A stretch of DNA of 64,000 bases from Penium margaritaceum (Eukaryota > Streptophyta > Zygnematophyceae > Desmidiales > Peniaceae), in NCBI GenBank assembly GCA_023375785.1, contig SZWC01000569.1:195531-259530 (forward strand), in the 5' to 3' direction. The stretch's first letter is position 1, and each line of letters begins with the position of its first letter. This document shows positions 1 through 13,403 of this stretch, piece after piece. The position numbers and the translations under genes are program-made. The notes beneath the pieces were generated by a model that was not told the origin of the DNA, made no database searches, and saw nothing but the letters and a program-made list of their open reading frames with translations.

Positions 1-869
1 ATTACAACTGAGCCCCTAGCGGGCTTAAGTAGGGGCGCCGGCAGCTAGCCGCACCGGGCCCCGTCACCCCCGCTGAGCCGAAACAGGTCAGCGGGGAGAA
101 CACACTGCGTACACCACGATAACAATAACGGTGGTCTCCTCGAGGCACCGGAACAGCTCTCCGAGTACCCGGGTCTCGACCACCGAGAAAATAGGAACAG
201 TGCCAGAAAATCTCAGAATCAGCGTCCAGACATCACACACGGCTTTCCGAACATCGGAAGCCCCACAATAGCCATCGGGTCTCCTCGTCGCACCGGTACA
301 GTCAACCGGGTGCGCGGGTCTGAACCCACCGAGAAAACTCTCCTACCTCCTGACAAGCCCACATGGCTGCCCGAACGCATCGACCGCGTCTCGCCGGCGC
401 TGTCGTAGGTGCTGGAGAAGTCTCGGTGCAGTCCGGAGGCTCGTCGTGTCGTCACGCTCTCCTCTGCCATATACCCCGAATGTGGGTATATCAGTAAACT
501 AGCAGTGTCAGTCGTGGCGGGTGGAAGCCACACAAACCAACAGCGGCTAGCCCACCAGGCCCCGTCATCCCCGTCTTGCCAAAAGGCACGTAGGGGGAAT
601 ACACGTGTCACAAAACATGAAACCACACAACAGAGGTCTACCGAGGCACCGGAACAGTCAACCGTGTGTCCGGGTCTCGACCGATGAGAAAACGTAGAAT
701 GTACCCCATACACACCCAAACTTGACGTTGACACACTGGCATTTTCGGCCAGCCAGGCTAGGCAAGTTCAGGCCTCCCGATGTTGGTTTATGTGTCACAG
801 ACGTGTAGTGACCTCTGGCCTCGTTGCACATCTCACACATCACTGACACAGGTGACTGAGGGAGGCGAG
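1..869 (-). repeat. Dispersed GC-rich repeat R, copy 1, with internal direct repeats
   Basis: No gene is recognised here. A unit of about 150 bp at 48-200 recurs at 548-696, and a shorter relative lies at 262-345; each carries a block built around 'gaggcaccggaacag' and 'cgggtctcgacc'. The stretch from about 540 to 800 matches the reverse complement of 46900-47180, for example 'caagttcaggcctcc' and 'atgaaaccacacaa'. The family is therefore dispersed and lies in opposite orientation in the two places. It could be the LTR or UTR of an element whose coding part I do not see. The open frames here are short and not protein-like. Confidence 0.6.
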
Positions 870-1469
870 TGTAGGTAGTTGAGATTGCTAAGCAAGCAGG
901 AAAGCAAGCAAGTAGCAGGCCACGGGAGGAACCATGGATCGGGGGCAAGCTCAAAACCTTAAGAGAGGAGAGTTGCAACAAGTGTGTAAGTAACAAGTGA
1001 GCGAAGTGGTAAAAACCGGTTGACCGGGCCACCCATGCGAATCACTTGACGTGGGGCCCGGACGCTACCGAGGGATCGAACTTGACCCTGGAGCGAGCGA
1101 GCTCCAGGTGGTTTCTCACACGCCGGTATAAACCGGACGTGTGGTCCCGAGGGATCAGCAACCCGGTGCACTACGCTAGAGTCATGCAAGTATGTAGGAA
1201 ACCTGTCACACCACAAACATGCATGTCTCCAAAGGTATCCCCCATTTTGGCATGTGTTGTTATCACTAAACTAAGGCTCGTCATAAGGACAGCGTTGGTG
1301 CTGTGGCCACCACTCTGCGACTTGATGGTGTCACCACCACTGTGCGCCCCAAGCTGTGTCACAGTCTTGCACCGGAGAGCCTCAGTCAAGATCAATCACC
1401 TGCAGTGGTTAGGTGTGTGTGTGCGTTGAGACAAGAGGGCATTTGCACGTGTCATGACCACAACCAACA
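870..1469 (-). repeat. 3' LTR of element A
   Basis: About 600 bp running TGTAGG...CAACA on the plus strand. It shares its right end ('cacaaccaacact') with the LTR at 51364-51997. It also shares an internal block ('ttgaccgggccaccc', then 'gatcagcaacccggtgc') with that LTR and with the lone LTR E. The end next to the polypurine tract is clear; the outer end is placed by alignment and is less sure. Confidence 0.7.
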
Positions 1470-1482
1470 CTCCCCCATGACC
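1470..1482 (-). promoter_or_regulatory. Polypurine tract of element A
   Basis: On the minus strand the sequence reads gtcatgggggag directly before the TGTTGG start of the 3' LTR, as expected for the primer of plus-strand DNA synthesis. The same motif precedes the 3' LTR of element C at 51998. Confidence 0.7.
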
Positions 1483-1537
1483 CACAGACAAACAGAGCAC
1501 ACACGCATAGAACAAATGGTACATCATAGGACTCACG

Positions 1538-4500
1538 TCAACCTGGGGTATCACAAGAACGCAGCAAGCCAACAGCATGCGCAGCCGCTTTGAACATGCC
1601 ACTGCTGAGTGCCTTGGTGAGAAAGTTTGCACGCTGCTGACGAGTGTCGACCCAGACAACCTGAACTTCTCCAGCAGCAATGCGCTCGCGTACAAAGTGA
1701 TTCTCAATGTTGATGTGCTTTGTGCAAGAATGATACATGCCATAGTGCTCAGCAATTGCCTTTGCACTTTGGTTGTCATAGCACAGGGTGATGCAGCGAA
1801 TAGGAACACGCAACTGCTGCAACAGGCGGGACTGCCACATACTCTCACACGTACCTGCACCCAGAGCCACGTACTCAGCCTCGCTGGAGCTTCGAGCAAC
1901 ACAGCCCTGTTTTCCACTCTTCCAAGAGACAACAGTCCCACCGACGAGAAAAATGTAATCAGTGCGCCTACGAGCATCCGTGTCATGTGCCCAGTCACTG
2001 TCTGTGTAGTCGTCAACGACCACTGAAGGCTGGGCACCGTAGCAGAGTCCCACGCGTGCAGTGGACAACGCGTGGCGCACCACGCGCAGTGCGGCCTCAA
2101 GGTGTTTCTGTCGAGGCTACTGGGAGAACTGGGCAAGAAAGTTGACCGAGAAGGCAACGTCCGCCCGAGTGGTGGTGGCAAGATACATGAGGGAGCCAAC
2201 CCCGTTGAGATAGTCGGTGACATCAACGAGCTCCCCCAGCTGTGCTGAGTCCAGCAACTTCAGCATGCGCTGACCTGCTGGGGTCATCGGTGTGGATGCG
2301 GTGGGGATGTTTGCAAGGAGTGAGGCAAAGCACTCCCCCAGCGTGCGGATGTATGCAGCCTGGTGCACATGCAGGGTGCGACGACGGCTGTCATGCTCAA
2401 GCTCCATACTCGTGCAGGACCCATATCCTTCATCTTGTACGCAGACTGCAGCAGATTCTTCACTGACTGGACAGCTGCGGGACTGGGTGAGGCGATGAGC
2501 AGGTCATCGACGTAGACGAGTATGGCAACGAACGGCTCTGAGGGGGCGCTCAAGAAGAGCGCTGGATCAACCGTGTTGTGACGGTAACCTCCCCGCTCGA
2601 GAGTAGAGGAGATCTCCATGTTCCAACAACGTGGCGACTGCTTGAGCCCGTGGAGGGCTTTGCGCAATCTCCAGGCCTTGTTCGTGCCATCGGTGAAACC
2701 GGGGGGCTAGATCATATAGATTTTTTTGTCAAGCTTCCCATGTAGGAAAGCATTGTTAAAATCCATCTGCTCTAGTTCCTAGTTGTGCTGGGCGACAAGA
2801 CTCAACAGTGCTCGAGCGGTGGTGTACCTTCCGACAGGTGCAAAGGTCTCATCAAAGTCGACCCCAGGGATCCGGCATCAGCTTACGCCAAAGGACCCAC
2901 CGTGTAGAGACCGCCTTGCTGCCCGCAGGGAGATCCACGAGACCAAAGACTCCATGTTCCTGGAGGGCCGTGAGCTCCTCCTGCATGGCCTTCTCCCAGA
3001 GGTCAGCGTCTGCTTCCTCACGAGCCTGCCAGACAGTGGTGGGCTCAGGGGGAAGAGTGGGAAGGCCAGAGGCCACAAAGCAAGCGGCGACATAACGGGC
3101 GATGGAGGACTCAAGTGCGCTGTGGAACTCATGGACTATAAGAGCGGAGCCAACGGCAGAGTTGGGGTGTACAACACTCACCGACATGCCTAGTGCATCA
3201 AGACCGGTGGGTCGTACTGAGTGACCAACTGTGGAGGAAGAGGTGCTGGAGCGGGTGACCCGCTAAGTGGGCTGAGAGGCATTGGTCGAGCCAACGGGAA
3301 CAGACTCACCAGGCACCCTGGAAGGACGAGCGCCCTCACGAGAGGGTTGAGAGGATTGAGAGGAAGGGAGAGCACGCAGTCTCCACAAGTGTAGGGCTCA
3401 GGGCCGGAGACCGGAGCCTGAGAAGCGTCACCTACGGTAGTGTCCATCACTGGAGAAGACGCAGAGTCAGGAGATGAGTTGGGAGTAGAGTGGGTAGGGG
3501 ACTGTGTGGGAGTAGGTACCGAGTGCGAGGACTGAGGAATGCCAGCGAACGGTGAGAACGCAGGACTGCCAGCTGAGGGGAAGGACGTCACGCACTTCGA
3601 GGAGGGCTCTGATGTGCCCGACTCAGAAGAGGCATGGGAGGACGAGGAGAAGGAGTCCTCGTCACTGTCCGTGGGAGTGACAGGGGATGCCGTGTGAGAG
3701 GGAGAGGAGAACGCTCGGAGATCGGAGGCTGGAACAGACCCACCCCCCCCAAGCCGACGAAACAAGGAGAGAGATGAAGGAGGAGGGACATGAGATAGGT
3801 CACGAGGGAAGATATCCTCAAAGAAGAGGACGTCACGCGACTCAATGACACGGGAGCAGTCAGGGTCCCATAAGCGCCATGCCTTTGACATGGCAGAAAC
3901 ACCAAGAAAAGTGCAGAGACGGGCGCAAGGGCTAAGTTTGCCTCCACAAAAGTCCTCGGGTAGCCAGGCAGCAGCCACACAGCCCCAAACACGAGCCAGA
4001 CGGAGGTTAGCACGACGGCTGTACCAGCATTCAAAGGGAGTGATGTGGTGAGGAAGAGGACCGTGGGGGATACGATTCCACACCCAGGTCATATAGCACA
4101 TCGAAGGGTGCAGTTCCAGTGTTCAGAGACACCGTTTTGTTGGGGTGTGTAGGGAGCCAAAGGATCCATACATACCCCACGAGCCGTCAAGAAGCGAGCA
4201 GTGGGATTCATGAATTCACCACCGCGATCACAGCAAAAAACCTTGAGACGACGACCACAGGTCAGTTCAACCTGAGGCAGCCAGGTCTCTAGAGTGGGAC
4301 AAACGTCACTTTTTTGCCGAAGGGCAAAGACCCAGAGCATGCGAGAAAAGTCGTCCGTGAGGTAGAGGACGTACTGACCGACACCCCCAAGAGCGTCATG
4401 GACAAGAGGTCCCATGACGTCAGCGTGCAAGAGTTCAAGCGGGTGAGATGTGCGGGACTCAGACGTAGAAAATGGGGAGTGATGCATTTTGCCTGGGGTA

Positions 4501-7015
4501 CAGTCAAGGTAGTCAACAGGGCAAGGGGCAGAGAACGTGTCCACATTAAGGCCATGAGCGGGCATGTCCCACAGCAGACTGTCAATAGCAGCAGTGTGGA
4601 TGTGACAAAGGCGGAGATGGAGCAATTGTGCATGTACTGGAGTAAGGGAGCAAGCCACGTGGGCAAGAGCGGTGGAGGAGGGATGGGGTGCGAATGAAGG
4701 CACACAAAACAAGCGATCACGAGTGCCACGAAGCAGAACACGACCAGTGGTGCAATGCAACACAGATGCAATGCCACGGCTGGAGGAGAAGTCCATGCCC
4801 TGGTCGTCAACCGCCGTGACAGACAGTAGAGTGAGCTCAAGAGCGGGCACGTACAGAACGTCAGGGAGAAAAAGTCCCCCCCCCCCAGGGCCAACAAAGC
4901 GGACAACCCCAACACCTTGGACAGGGAGAAGCTGGCCAGAGCCGGTACAAACAAAGCGAACAGAGCCAACGGGACCCAGAGAAACGAACGAAGAACGACA
5001 GGAGGTCATGTGGTGGGTGGCCCCTGAATCAAGGATTAAGAAGCTACCCGTCATGCGGACACACGCAGGGTCACGACTCACGGCAGCAATGGCAAAGGCG
5101 GAACATCAAATGGGGGAAGGCGGCAAGACAGCGGGGAAGACTGTACGACTGCCATTGTTCAATCCACGGAACATCGACTGGGGAACAACCCTGAAAATGA
5201 CCTGGGGGCGGCCCACGAAGAAATGAATCAACGGCACATGCAAGCCCCCCCCTCAACCGAACGCACACTCTCACCTCCCTGATCACGAAGGTGACGATGG
5301 TGAACGGCATGGGAGAGTGCAGAGTCCAGTTGGCGGTCGTCCTCAGATGGAGCGGTGATGAGGATGCCAGAGGAAGGATGCTGGGGGCCGAGAGTGGATG
5401 ACGCCCACGGCGGAGGGTTGTAGAAGCCAGAGGGAGGTCTGAAGTAGACAGGTCCGCCAAACCCCGGGGGCCAACCCTAGGGGGCGGGCAGGGGCGGTGA
5501 GGAGAGAGCAGTGCTGTAGGCAGCAGTTGTAGGCGAGGAGGAGTGAGAGCGTGTAGAGTTACCACTGGACCTTGCGGAGGTGGAGGAGCGTGCAGAGCCG
5601 CCACCAGACCCCGAGGAGCGTGTCCAATGTGCACCCATAGCCGAGGCAAGGCGAGCATCATCAGGTGGTGCAAGGCACTTGGGCACCGCATGACTAGTGG
5701 CGCCGCAGTTCCAGCACGTGACAGTGCTGGTGGAGAAAGCAGGGGATGCGGCTCTATCAGGACCGCGACCCCTGCCACCTCTGCCTTGCCCCCCACTGCC
5801 AGAGACACCCCCGCGGCTTTTACCTTTAGTGCCTCCCCCGCCTCGACCACCCCCTTGTGCGGCAAGAGATGTGGCAGTAGTGGTAGAGGTGGTAGTGGAG
5901 GATGAACCAGAGGCAGAGGAGGTGGAGGAAGGAGGAAGTGCGGTGGCTGCTGCTGCAACGGTGGCACGATGAATGCGTTTGTTCTGTACTGAGCTCCACC
6001 AGTCGGTCAGACGTTGGGAGGTAAACTCTCACAATGCACCAATGCCAGGGGGTGCGTCAGCGGGAGCATGGATGGCAGCCAGACGCTCAAGCTCCGTTGC
6101 CTTCACCTCACGAAAGATGTTACTGAGTTCCGGGATGAGATCGTTGACGATGGAGAGAACAACTGGGAGCTGACCAGGAGCGGCCTTGCCAAGGTCGCGC
6201 AGTAGTCGCAGACTGCGAGCCCAATAGGCGCCAGCAGTCTTATCAGCACGCATGGAGAGCATGTTGAACTGGACGGTGAGAACGCTCTGTGCAGCATGTC
6301 CAGTGATTGTCATGCACTGCTTGATCGGTGCGTAAGCACCAACCGGCTCAGCGTGGGTGCGGCGTGCAGTGTCAGCATTGTAAGACCCAATCTCATAAGT
6401 GAGATCGTCGGGTCCGGCCCGAATGAGGGCACGGACAGCACGTGCAGACTCAGACTTGACTGGCACAAAGGGTGGATTGGCAGAGGGATTGGGTTCATAG
6501 CAATATTCCCAGAGCTGCTCCCCCTATGCCTAGGCACTGAAACGAACCTCCCAGGAGTGGAATGTGAGATTGGAGGTGAAGTGGGGTAGAGCAGAGTCAA
6601 AGTCGGGTTTGCGCTGTATTGATGGGGTAAGTGCTTTGGCTACAGCTGCGCTGGCCGCTACGGCGACTGTAAGAGGGTCAGAGGAAGATGAGACAGTAGC
6701 AACAATTGCGGAAGCGGGTGATGTGGAGAATGCTGCAGCAATGCCGGACCTTACTGGAGTTGAGGGACGACATTGCTCACGTGGTCGCCCCGTTGTTGGG
6801 GCGTTTTGCACGGTCGGAGAGTCGTCCGAAGCGGACTGAAAGTAAGCCACGTAAAGAGCAGCGTCTTTGCGCGCCTCATCGTCTGCAGGATCGTAGTCTT
6901 CCCCGGGGTAGTACCCAGGGCTGTCACAACGACGGCGGAGGCGCAACCACGCCACAATATCCGCCTCCTCCTTGTGACGATCAATCAGTTCGTCGAGGCG
7001 GGTGCGATCACGCAA
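1538..7015 (-). pseudogene. gag-pol coding relic of element A
   Basis: Copia-type polyprotein relic. Gag pieces lie at about 7015-6029, with a Gly/Ser/Arg-rich zinc-knuckle region at about 5970-5100. Protease (ILDSGATHHM) lies at about 5030. The integrase zinc-binding part and core are at about 4650-4100, including LHADVMGPL, DRGGEF and YTPQQNGVSE. The integrase C-terminal part is at about 4100-3700. RT signatures are WEKAMQEELTAL near 3010, ALHGLKQSP near 2650 and YVDDLL near 2520. RNase H carries DSDWAHD and SSSEAEYVAL at about 2000-1870. Fossil with several breaks. Confidence 0.85.
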
Positions 7016-7686
7016 GCCCCTTGGAGAGGTGGGGATGGATCTTGCGTTCCGTGGTGCAGCCAGGGTGGCAGATGAGGTTGCTGAAGCGGCTGCTGCTACT
7101 GCTGCTAGTTGAGAGAGAGTGAAGCAGGGCGTACTGAGAAGCAGTGCTCAATGGCCAGGAGGCTTGGCGTCGTGGCGCTGTTGAAACATAGTCCTGCGGT
7201 CCAACAGCACAGTTGTGCTGTTGAAATGCTAGCCACCGAGTCCAGAAGGACTCAGTCTCATAGTGTTGCAGAGTAGAGGAGTGACGAACCTGCGGAAGTG
7301 CGAAGATGTTTGAGACACAACTGGCCACGGTGAGTGCAGAGGCACGTGGTGCTCCAGACCTGTGGGACTGTGGGACCGCTGAGAGGCGGTCGGCCGTGGC
7401 GAGAGAGCCCCGGCGTCACAGTGTTGCTGAGGTCCGGAGATTTTTTTTTAGGGTACGGCGGACCGAGGCAAGAGTGTCGTGGCACATAGAGCGCCCGAGT
7501 ACAAAGCCGGGGTAACACAGTGACAAGAGCCCGGATCAGACAGGAGGGGAGACTACTGAATTGTAGGGCAAAGTTGCGGCATGGACGGGTGAGAGTGTCA
7601 CGGCCACAATCGCGCAACCGTGAATGTCGCATGTGCCGCACCACAAGCCACCAAGGATCGATGAAATGGAGGGGTCTCTCCCTCAT

Positions 7687-7698
7687 GCTCGGATACCA
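7687..7698 (-). promoter_or_regulatory. Primer-binding site of element A (tRNA-iMet 3' end)
   Basis: The minus strand reads TGGTATCCGAGC, close to TGGTATCAGAGC, the complement of the 3' end of plant initiator tRNA-Met. It lies upstream of the gag relic, where a primer site is expected. Confidence 0.65.
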
Positions 7699-8287
7699 GT
7701 AGGGAGCGGTAGAAGGCGGACATGCACACACTACCATGCACGATTCTGCTGCCATATGAAGGATGGAGCTCTAGCTACCACCACAATCGCCGTCTCTATA
7801 CCTCAGGGAGTATGCCAATGCTCATGAGACCGCCACGAGTCCCAACCCTCATTCTCTCCTCTCTCCGCTATACAGTGGCGCATCAGGGTATGCCGGAGGG
7901 CAGGGAGTGGATGAGTAGCACGCAGCCGTGGATGAAGTTATAGAGCTGGCCTCCGAGGTTTGATGGAGAACATTGAAGCACAAGGGTGTACTGCCACAAG
8001 GGGAGGAGGACTGGCACACTCGGCTGGACCTTGACAGGTGGAAAAATATGAATATGGAGCTGCTGAGGCAGGTGGAGGAAGATCCGTGATGGAAATAGAT
8101 ATAGAAAGCGGAGCGATGATGGATTCGTCGGAAATGAGGATGGCCGAAGGTAAAGGCATGATCACGTCTTACGAGGTAGTGTCTCCAGTAGAAATCGTAC
8201 TAGGAGCTAGTATAGGATCCTCCCCAAGGACGAATGTACAAGATCCTAATAGTGGAAAGCTCATGCCCATAGTTGTGGTACTCCCCT

Positions 8288-8384
8288 CCGCTGACAGTCA
8301 CTCCCATGCTGCTGTCACCTCCAGCTGGAGCATCTCTTCAACCTCCTGTAAGTTAGCGTAAGCTGCCTCGGACATGCAAAGGTG
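8288..8384 (+). repeat. Inverted repeat, left arm
   Basis: 97 bp that match the reverse complement of 8946-9042 with three mismatches by eye, all transitions. The arms are separated by 561 bp. A transcript across both arms could fold into a long hairpin. Confidence 0.9.
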
Positions 8385-8945
8385 ACAGCAACCTATCTTC
8401 TCGATGAGACTATGCATCAGTGCCAGTTGCGCTTGCTCCTTGCCTTGACTGGCATGGGATTACTCGTCAAGCCGAAGTCATGCATAGCTATATCCACTAC
8501 GTCGGCAGCGAAGAACATTGTTGTAGATCAGACTACGCGGATAGAGTCATCTCATCAGTAGTATCTCAGTTCTTCCCTCGCGTGTTCATCCATTGGTGAC
8601 CCTGTTGATCACATCGACAGTGAGAGTACCTACACCAACAACATCTCCACATGATCCACCAACTCTCTAGACTCTACCATCTCCTTCTCTCTTGGCACGC
8701 GACCGCTAATCCCTCGTCGTCTCACACACACGAGCTACAATCGGGATGCGACACCTTCAATTACATCCGATTTTTCAACATCTCACTACATTGCGAGTTT
8801 GGTTGACCCATAGGAGGATGCAACAGCACTGAATCCATTGTCTTCAGCAGCAGAGATACAGATGGAGTTCTACTTGCGATTTTTGCAGTCTGCGTATGTA
8901 GCATTGAGTGAGGCAAAGTTGGTCCTATGGGCAGAAGACATGGAC

Positions 8946-9042
8946 CACCTTTGCATGTCCGAGGCAGCTTACGCTAACTTATAGGAGGTTAAAGAGATGC
9001 TCCAGCTGGAGGTGACAGCAGCGTGGGAGTGACTGTCAGCGG
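8946..9042 (-). repeat. Inverted repeat, right arm
   Basis: Partner of 8288-8384, about 97% identical over 97 bp in reverse complement. On the plus strand this arm reads as a short protein-like stretch, so the pair may derive from a coding fragment copied in reverse. Confidence 0.9.
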
Positions 9043-9049
9043 TAGGTAA

Positions 9050-11280
9050 GAGCCTTGAAGACGATGCAGCGATGAGCGGAGTTCCAGAAGTTCCAGGCCT
9101 TTGACTAGAGCAAAGTTCCAAGGGAGGCACATGTGCAACTGCGAGTTAAGACCTTGGACTCTTGCTAGTCCTTGATGTACGTGGCACAGGCTAAGGAGCC
9201 CTTGACACGAGCGATATAGAGGTCAGTGCTATGGCCAAATCACAACTAGTACAACATGACATGGTTTGAAAGAGGACCATGGGACAGGCGGTTCTAGACC
9301 CATGTTAAGTAGGAGAAATCCTCAAAGGGAAAAGACTCTGGGAGACCGTAATCAGATTGCATGGCGCGGACTGCACCCTCCATGGTATGGTTCCATCATT
9401 CAGACATGCTGTTCTGATGTGATGTAGCATGGGCGTGAAGCTGGTGAAAACCACTGTGCTCAGCACAGAAGGTGCTTACCTCACTTCAGAACTTGCCACC
9501 ACAATTTAAGCAAAACGTTTGGTGGGTGTGACAAAACTGGCATTCAACTTTCACCAACTATAGGCGGACCACAAGGGTAACATCGTTCCTGTGTTGGAAG
9601 CTATAGAGCCATCACATCCAGGTTAATTCATCAGAGAGGTGAGAATATATTGCCCCTGATCTAAGTGACACTTGAAAGGAAGGGGAACGAGAATATCTGA
9701 GTGGACCGACTCGAGCAGACGTAGTGCCCTCGAAGTGGAGTCAGAGAAATTGTCATGATGCATCTTACCATGAGCGCAAACAAGATAGTCATTCTTGGAC
9801 GGCTTCTCTAAGGAAGCCTCATCAAGACCGAGGGCTGGGTGAGTCCAAACTAGCTTGGACACAGCGTCTGAGCTCATATGACAAAGACGGCAATGCAACA
9901 AATGCTGATATTCAGGAGAGAAAAAAAAAGTGACACACACGCACAGATGCAAAGGAAGGCGAGTAGACAGAGGAAGCGCAAGATGACACACAATATGGGT
10001 CATCAACAACTATTGAGATTCATCACGATGGTAGATTCAACAAAGTGCTCAACAGTAAGACCAATCCTAGTGCATGTGTAAATACACAGCAGACAGAGCT
10101 TAAGAGGAGGGACAAAGAGTACATTGGAAACATAGAAGTAGCCAGACAAATCCTCAAACCGCATTATCCCAACTTATTGGACAGGCATCAAACTTGTTCA
10201 TCGATTGACCACACCTTGTGCAAACGGGCTAAACAGATGCAACAAGACTGAGCATAATGAATTCACTGAACAACATGCCATAAAATACTCTACCTCCACA
10301 AGACGCTTAGGAAAAAAACAAAGAACTCAGATAATCGTCAAGCCGGTCGTTACTATTAGGCCCGTCCTCATCACAAGCTAATTGAGCTCCCCTAGTTGCA
10401 TAGTTAGAGGCAACAAACATACTAGGAAAAGCTTTCTAAGGACAACCTGGCTGTGACAACATACTCAAAGCAGAAAAACTCGATGATCGTACAATCTCAA
10501 GGGTCCAGATGACCTCTGCTATGTGGTGAAGCGGTTGCATGTGCTGTAGTTGTGGTCACCGCACGACCCACTTGTGTGTCACCTGCAGACATCCGCTATG
10601 CGTGTGCTGCTTGTAGGCTTTGCATGATCCTAGGCCAATCAAGGAGATTATCACACTCCATGTAGTGGTGAGCACCTCCACCATTGTAGCGGTTCATAGA
10701 ATGTCCACTACCATTGCTCATCAGCTGCTGTTGTTGCTACAACTGCTCTAGCTTGTTGCATCTCTTCTTAACCTTCTTCCATTTCTTGGCCGCTAAAATG
10801 CCCAGATTCTGGCCGCTATAGGTAGAGGGGGGAGAGGTGGAAGCACTAGAGGTGAAGAATGGGATAGATGTATCGGAGAGGTCAGAGCCACTGCTGTAAC
10901 AAGTAGAATCTACAGATGTTCCACAGAGGCCTCATGAGCCGATGTCGCCTGAAGGAAGTAACGATGAGCTGAAGGAAGCAGGTGTTGTGACAACCGCTCT
11001 CGGAGATACAATAGCCGTGACAATTGAAGCAGGGGCAGATTCAACAGTAGAAGAAGTTCCTATAAGAGGGGTCGTAGATGCGGCCGAGATGGCCGCTATA
11101 GACGTAGGTACTGAGGTTGTATTGGAGAAGATGCAAAGAGGCAGGCAGAAAATGCTGTGAGGTAGAGATCACTGGGACAGTTTGGGCATAAATAAGGCTA
11201 TTGTAGTGGAAGCAGCTGATGCAAAGCATGGGGTGGTGGCAGGGAGGCCGATGGCAATGGAGATGTCCTAATAAACAGCC
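9050..11280 (-). mobile_element. Element F: worn Ty1/copia relic, group 1-like
   Basis: Minus-strand copia fossil with no recognised LTRs. The clearest part is the pre-integrase and integrase start at 9623-10009, with LLHCRLCHMSSDAV, ...CAHGKMHHDNFS and LLESVHSDI. It aligns by eye with the same region of element A (LLHLRLCHIHTAAI, GKMHHSPFS, LLHADVMG). A zinc-knuckle-like stretch lies near 10640-10700 and weaker gag-like sequence runs to about 11280. It is heavily broken and therefore old. The plus-strand open frame at 10942-11160 is antisense to the presumed gag and is not listed as a gene. Confidence 0.6.
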
Positions 11281-11780
11281 AACCTGACATCATCCATTGC
11301 AGGCTTGCACGTTTTGCAGTGGATTGCAAAGCTACACAGCTGTAGATCTACCTAACAGAATAGAATGTGTGGTTGCGGGGCTAAGGTAGAGACACGTAGT
11401 GCATAGAATGTAGGAAGTGGGCTCAAAATGGAATCCAAGGTTTCAAGGGCCAATTGAAGTGCAGGGAGGGATGTACACTCCTTGATTTGACACCAATAGT
11501 CAGTCCCGAGGGTGCAAGTTAGGTGAACTTGAAGGAGGAGTGTGAAGAGACCTCCACTTCAAGCACGCCATGTACAATGCGCAAAGTACTTCACAAAATT
11601 ACAGTTAGAACCAAGACAAGAAGTGAGCCTAGTGAAGGGAGAGTCAAAACACCAGTGAGCATGCACCTCGCTCGTGCATCATGCATGGGAGGTCACACCG
11701 CCATCTTGGGGTCGAGCCCCACTGGTTGTCAAAAAGCCGAGGACGGCTACTCACCATTGTCCAAGACAATGCTGGCATGG
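11281..11780. other. Unassigned stretch
   Basis: About 500 bp between relic F and lone LTR E. I see only short open frames and a B-box-like 'ggggtcgagcccc' near 11711. No coding or structural feature is supported. Confidence 0.3.
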
Positions 11781-12424
11781 TGTTTTGGTTATGGCTGTAA
11801 GGCACGCAAGTGACCTCTTGACTCTGCCCAAACACATGTTGTCACTACACATGACTAAACTGAAGTGAAGCTCACGATGCAAACATGATGTACCATGCTC
11901 TATTGGCATCTCAACGGGGTGCAAGATTGGCACCTGCAACATCATGTTCAGTTGTTCTTGAGAGAAGAGTTGCTGTTAACATCTGCTTAGCAAACACTGG
12001 AGCATCCACACATGCGCGTGGTTGATGTGGCTATTTGAATTACTAAAATGCATTTTAAGGTAGAAATTTGAATTGTTGCACTGGGTTGTTGATCCTACAA
12101 GACCACAATTTCGGTTCTTCTAAAGTGAAAGAAGCCGTCAGCGGCACGCTGTCGACTGGTCTGGTTCGAACCCGGGATGGTCTCCGGGCCACACATTGAA
12201 CGTCTTGTACGGGTGGCCCGGTCAACCGGTTGCTAACACCTGGATCTCCACCGACATCCTTCTTGTAACTCCTTGCTCGTCTCTTGAGCCTGTAAGTGCT
12301 TTGAGCTTGCCTCATGCATGACGTCGTGTGTGCACCACTTACCTCTTGGCTTGCTAAGTGTTCTCTGCTTGCAAGCTTTTGCTACTTACATGGTGGCCCC
12401 CCTAAGGACCAGCACCTGCAAACA
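11781..12424 (+). repeat. Lone LTR E of the element A/C family
   Basis: About 644 bp related to the LTRs at 870-1469 and 51364-51997 but in the opposite orientation. It begins TGTTTTGGTTATGG, like TGTTGGTTGTG in the others, and contains the reverse complement of the shared block 'accggttgaccgggccaccc'. It also has 'cgggttcgaacc' in the other orientation, and ends near 'agcacctgcaaaca'. No primer site or coding region follows, so it looks like a solo LTR or a cut-off end. No matching 5-bp flanks were found. Confidence 0.6.
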
Positions 12425-13092
<668 letters not shown>

Positions 13093-13403
13093 TGGGACAA
13101 GACAAGAGGGGACTGAGATGTAAGGGGCCTCTGAATTAATGCAAAATTAACACCACTGGGCCAAAACTGTGGTGATTGAGTGTCTCCAACCATCAATGCA
13201 TCCCATCCGTTGCCTTCAGGCTAAAAATCAATTTGAACCACATGGCTACAATTTGGCGCTATTGTTGCCCTTGTGCATTTCTACGCAGACTTGTAGGAGA
13301 GACTATATCCCCAAACTTGTCTTATCTTTCACAAGTAATTCTTCGTTTTCAGGCATATCTTTGCAGTATCTCCGCATTCCTCATCATCGTCAGTCACATA
13401 TTC
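13093..13403. other. Unassigned stretch left of element D
   Basis: About 310 bp with no recognised gene or element end. Element D's homology stops at its right edge, so this is either a rearranged part of D or unrelated flanking DNA. Confidence 0.3.

Larger units (their letters stand above)
870..7700 (-). mobile_element. Element A: Ty1/copia LTR retrotransposon fossil, group 1
   Basis: Old copia copy read on the minus strand. Parts in order from right to left: primer site near 7687-7698, gag (about 7015-5100, with a zinc-knuckle region near 5700), protease (a DSGATHH motif near 5030), integrase (about 4650-3700), reverse transcriptase (about 3190-2090), RNase H (about 2083-1538), polypurine tract, and the 3' LTR at 870-1469. 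The Gag-Pro-IN-RT-RH order places it in Ty1/copia. No 5' LTR matching the 3' LTR is recognised beyond 7700, and the flanking sequence there is unrelated. The coding region is broken, with at least several breaks, so it is old. Its closest relative in this window is element C. Confidence 0.85.
7701..9050. other. Unassigned stretch containing a 97-bp inverted repeat
   Basis: No gene is recognised. A 107-aa open frame on the plus strand at 8038-8361 overlaps one arm of an inverted repeat and has no recognised domain. The plus strand at about 8870-9030 translates into a helix-like, Glu/Ala/Leu-rich stretch that could be a worn gag fragment. Element A's missing 5' LTR would be expected at the left edge, but nothing there resembles it. 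Confidence 0.4.

Noticed and set aside
219-734. 171-aa minus-strand frame
   Set aside because: Lies across the internal units of repeat R; low-complexity composition and no domain.
8038-8361. 107-aa plus-strand frame as a gene
   Set aside because: Ends inside an arm of the inverted repeat and shows no domain.
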